From an uncultured Alphaproteobacteria bacterium (GTDB taxonomy: Bacteria > Pseudomonadota > Alphaproteobacteria > HIMB59 > GCA-002718135), in contig CACJTT010000004.1 of assembly GCA_902596365.1 (NCBI GenBank), forward strand, positions 22,376-86,375: a stretch of 64,000 nt of DNA, written 5' to 3'. This document shows positions 62,148-64,000 of this stretch, one piece after another; within the stretch, counting starts at the first letter, position 1; each line of letters begins with the position of its first letter. The notes beneath the pieces were generated by a model, which saw only the letters and a list, made by a program, of their open reading frames with translations, was not told the origin of the DNA and ran no database searches. The translations under genes were made by a program, and so were the position numbers.

Positions 62148-63301
62148 AATATTTCATAATAAAATTCTTTGAATTTATTGATAACAAATTCTCTAGAGTA
62201 TTTTTGTTTTACATTATCAAATGCATTCTTACCAAATCTTTCCCTTAACTCAATATTATTGTAAAATAATTCCATATACTTAATAATATTTACAGTATCC
62301 TCATTGTTTACAAGAAATCCATTTTTATTATTACTAATTATTTCATTGAAGCCATATATATTTGAGACTAAAGAAGGTAAAGATGATGAGCCAGCTTCAA
62401 TCAAAACATTACCAAAACCTTCTCTGTAGCTAAGACTAACAAAAAGATCTGATAATAAATAAAACTCATTGATATTATCTGTGAAATTAAAGATTTTGAT
62501 CTTATCAATGAGATGATAATACTTATCATGAATCAAACTTTTTAATTTCATTTCATCATCTCCCACAAACAATAATAAAGCATTACTTTTACCTTCAATA
62601 AAATTATTAAAAGATTTTAATAAATTTAGAATTCCTTTTTCCTGATTGAATCTTCCGACATAAAGAATAACAAAATCAGTAATAGAAATACCAATATTTT
62701 TTCTTAACGTATTTATATTTTTTTTAGATAATGCAAATTTCTTAATATCTACTCCATTTATTGAGCCATTACCTAAAACTCTAATCTTTGATTTATCAGT
62801 AATTTTTTTTTTCAATAGAAAATTTTTTTGTGAAAAACTGTCACACAATAAATGTGTTGAAAGTTTTGAAATAATTTTATCAGATAGAATCAATATACTT
62901 TTTAAAATAGTTTTTTTTTTATTAAACCAAACCTGACCAGTAAAAGTATGAATTCTTGTTTTTACATTTAATAAAGATGCAGAAATCATACTGAGTAATC
63001 CAGTCTTTGGATTCATAGAATGCACAATGTCAAATTTATGTTTTTTAATTAAGAAAAAAAGTTTTATTAAGCAAATTATATCATTTAAAATATTAATTTT
63101 TCTTGAAAAATTTACATTGTACAAATGTATATTTAAATTTAAAACATCATTTTTTAATTCATTTGCATTCTTACAAAAAATATAAATTTCAAAATTTTTA
63201 TTTATTGAAATTAAATTATCTAACATAAATAATTTAATAGGTTTATATGTGGTTGATACAAAGCATATTTTTTTATTTTTCATAGAAATTTGGTTTTTCA
63301 A
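62144..63301 (-). CDS. Glycosyltransferase family 4-like
   Basis: GT-B-fold glycosyltransferase of 385 residues. The N-terminal domain has KHKFDIVHSMNPKTGLLSMI near residue 88 and LNVKTRIHTFTGQVWF near 113. The C-terminal donor-binding domain contains VILYVGRFNQEKGILNLLKS near 211 and the E-x7-E motif in SYREGFGNVLIEAGSSSLPS near 293. These fit GT4 enzymes of capsule or O-antigen clusters. A second Met six codons in is an equally good start. It overlaps the upstream epimerase gene. Donor and acceptor sugars are unknown. Confidence 0.9.
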   Translation of the reverse strand: MKNQISMKNKKICFVSTTYKPIKLFMLDNLISINKNFEIYIFCKNANELKNDVLNLNIHLYNVNFSRKINILNDIICLIKLFFLIKKHKFDIVHSMNPKTGLLSMISASLLNVKTRIHTFTGQVWFNKKKTILKSILILSDKIISKLSTHLLCDSFSQKNFLLKKKITDKSKIRVLGNGSINGVDIKKFALSKKNINTLRKNIGISITDFVILYVGRFNQEKGILNLLKSFNNFIEGKSNALLLFVGDDEMKLKSLIHDKYYHLIDKIKIFNFTDNINEFYLLSDLFVSLSYREGFGNVLIEAGSSSLPSLVSNIYGFNEIISNNKNGFLVNNEDTVNIIKYMELFYNNIELRERFGKNAFDNVKQKYSREFVINKFKEFYYEIL

Positions 63302-64000
63302 ATTTGTAAGTTCGTTTTATTTCTTTAAATAATTTTTCATTTGAAAATTTTGTTTTGTTTAATAGCAGGTTAAATGCATATATATTAAAATTAAGTTTTA
63401 AAAATAAGTTTTTAAAAGTAACAACTAAAAAATTAGGAATTACGACATTATTAAGAAAAAATAATTTTTTAAATATAAATTCTCTAAATTTACAATTACT
63501 TACAATAAGTATTTTTTCATTAATTGTTTCATTAGAAATCAGTAAATAGATAATATTACACAAATCACTTAAAGACAAATGATTAACTACCGACTCTCTA
63601 TCTTTTAAATAAAAAAATAAATTATATTTAATTAACTTCTTAATAACTTTATAAAATTTTGGAAACAAACTGTTTGAAAAAATAAGTGGGATTCTCAATA
63701 TTAGGTATTTAAATTTAGAATTTAAATTCCTTTGATTTATCAAGTAATTTTCAAACTGCAATTTTGATTTACCATATTTTGAAATAGGTTTTTCTAAAGT
63801 ATTTTCATCTATTAAATTCTCATTATCCTTAAAAACATTTCCATAAATAGATAAAGAGCTTAATTGAATAAAAATATAATTATTTGTATTAATTTCATTT
63901 ATTTTATTTAGGATTTTTATTGGCAAAGTACAATTAACATATTCCAAGTCAGCATTTTTATTAAATGTACCAATACAATTTATTATATATTTTATATTAT
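63273..64000 (-). CDS. NAD-dependent epimerase/dehydratase family protein, 5' truncated by window edge
   Basis: Extended-SDR protein whose frame stays open to the window edge. Before the TTG at 63947 it reads NIKYIINCIGTFNKNADLEY, the usual 'D-x-V-I-N-x-x-G' strand of the family, so the N-terminal Rossmann segment lies outside. Visible are FIQLSSLSIYGNVFKDNENL (catalytic Ser region), then SKYGKSKLQFENYLI (Tyr-x3-Lys) and an SVVNHLSLSDLCNIIYLLIS domain typical of sugar-nucleotide enzymes. The C-terminal part is unusually lysine- and phenylalanine-rich. It overlaps the glycosyltransferase gene by 29 bases; function is probably sugar-nucleotide modification. Confidence 0.78.
   Translation of the reverse strand, partial: NIKYIINCIGTFNKNADLEYVNCTLPIKILNKINEINTNNYIFIQLSSLSIYGNVFKDNENLIDENTLEKPISKYGKSKLQFENYLINQRNLNSKFKYLILRIPLIFSNSLFPKFYKVIKKLIKYNLFFYLKDRESVVNHLSLSDLCNIIYLLISNETINEKILIVSNCKFREFIFKKLFFLNNVVIPNFLVVTFKNLFLKLNFNIYAFNLLLNKTKFSNEKLFKEIKRTYKFEKPNFYEK

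Noticed and set aside
1..64000. tRNA and rRNA genes
   Set aside because: The gaps are mostly below 130 bases, and none shows cloverleaf-like GC-richer stems or a TTCRANY-type T-arm in a suitable place.

Overview
The window is about 30% GC by eye and almost wall-to-wall coding, with many start/stop overlaps of 1 to 40 bases. It shows no tRNA or rRNA gene, insertion sequence or CRISPR array. Gene content (class II DAHP synthase, citramalate synthase, alphaproteobacterial-type glutamyl-tRNA synthetase, carnitine and polyamine uptake and catabolism) suggests a streamlined marine alphaproteobacterium of the SAR11 or AEGEAN-169/HIMB59 kind. That placement is inference from composition and gene content.

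Layout: (1) 1-11656, housekeeping: a cut-off RarD-like transporter, then a leftward run parA-like, glmU, DAHP synthase, nadE, gltX, cimA, trmJ, rpsD, followed rightward by tsaC/sua5 and a GlcD-type flavoprotein. (2) 11658-24711, polyamine region: two PuuB-like amine oxidases, two glutamine-synthetase-like (PuuA-like) ligases, a Rieske oxygenase, an operon with agmatine deiminase and N-carbamoylputrescine amidase (plus a tiny lipoprotein and a DUF6356-like protein), and a complete Pot-type ABC transporter. (3) 24713-41836, quaternary-amine region: a BetI-like TetR repressor, two acyl-CoA dehydrogenases, a pair of PYROXD2/CrtI-like flavoproteins, a GcvT-like protein, an NDP-forming acyl-CoA synthetase, a CaiD-like crotonase, an aminotransferase, MFS and GNAT proteins, an HD-domain protein, and a carnitine-to-glycine-betaine set (thioesterase, BKACE, carnitine dehydrogenase). 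(4) 41833-56037: an ScfR-type regulator, a 58-residue ORF, an aldo/keto reductase, GMC and SDR dehydrogenases, a ProXWV-type transporter, an EamA transporter, a gamma-butyrobetaine-hydroxylase-like oxygenase, a PuuC-like aldehyde dehydrogenase, a class II aldolase and a class V aminotransferase. (5) 56038-64000, leftward surface-glycan cluster (epimerases, CapD-like dehydratase, initiating sugar transferase, nucleotide-sugar dehydrogenase, glycosyltransferase), with a methylmalonate-semialdehyde dehydrogenase embedded in it.

How it works together: the centre of the window looks like a scavenging island for methylated and ordinary amines. Putrescine or agmatine would enter through Pot proteins and be handled by Agu and Puu-type enzymes. 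Carnitine, gamma-butyrobetaine or choline would enter through the ProXWV-like system and be converted to glycine betaine, with several flavoenzymes and a GcvT-like protein as candidates for later oxidation or demethylation.

The two most interesting non-coding signals are these. A 16-base palindrome (TTGAAT-N4-ATTCAA) lies 18 to 22 bases before three start codons, one beside the BetI-like repressor gene, and appears to define a local regulon. A mirrored tandem heptamer lies directly before both divergent start codons of the ScfR-type regulator and a small ORF.
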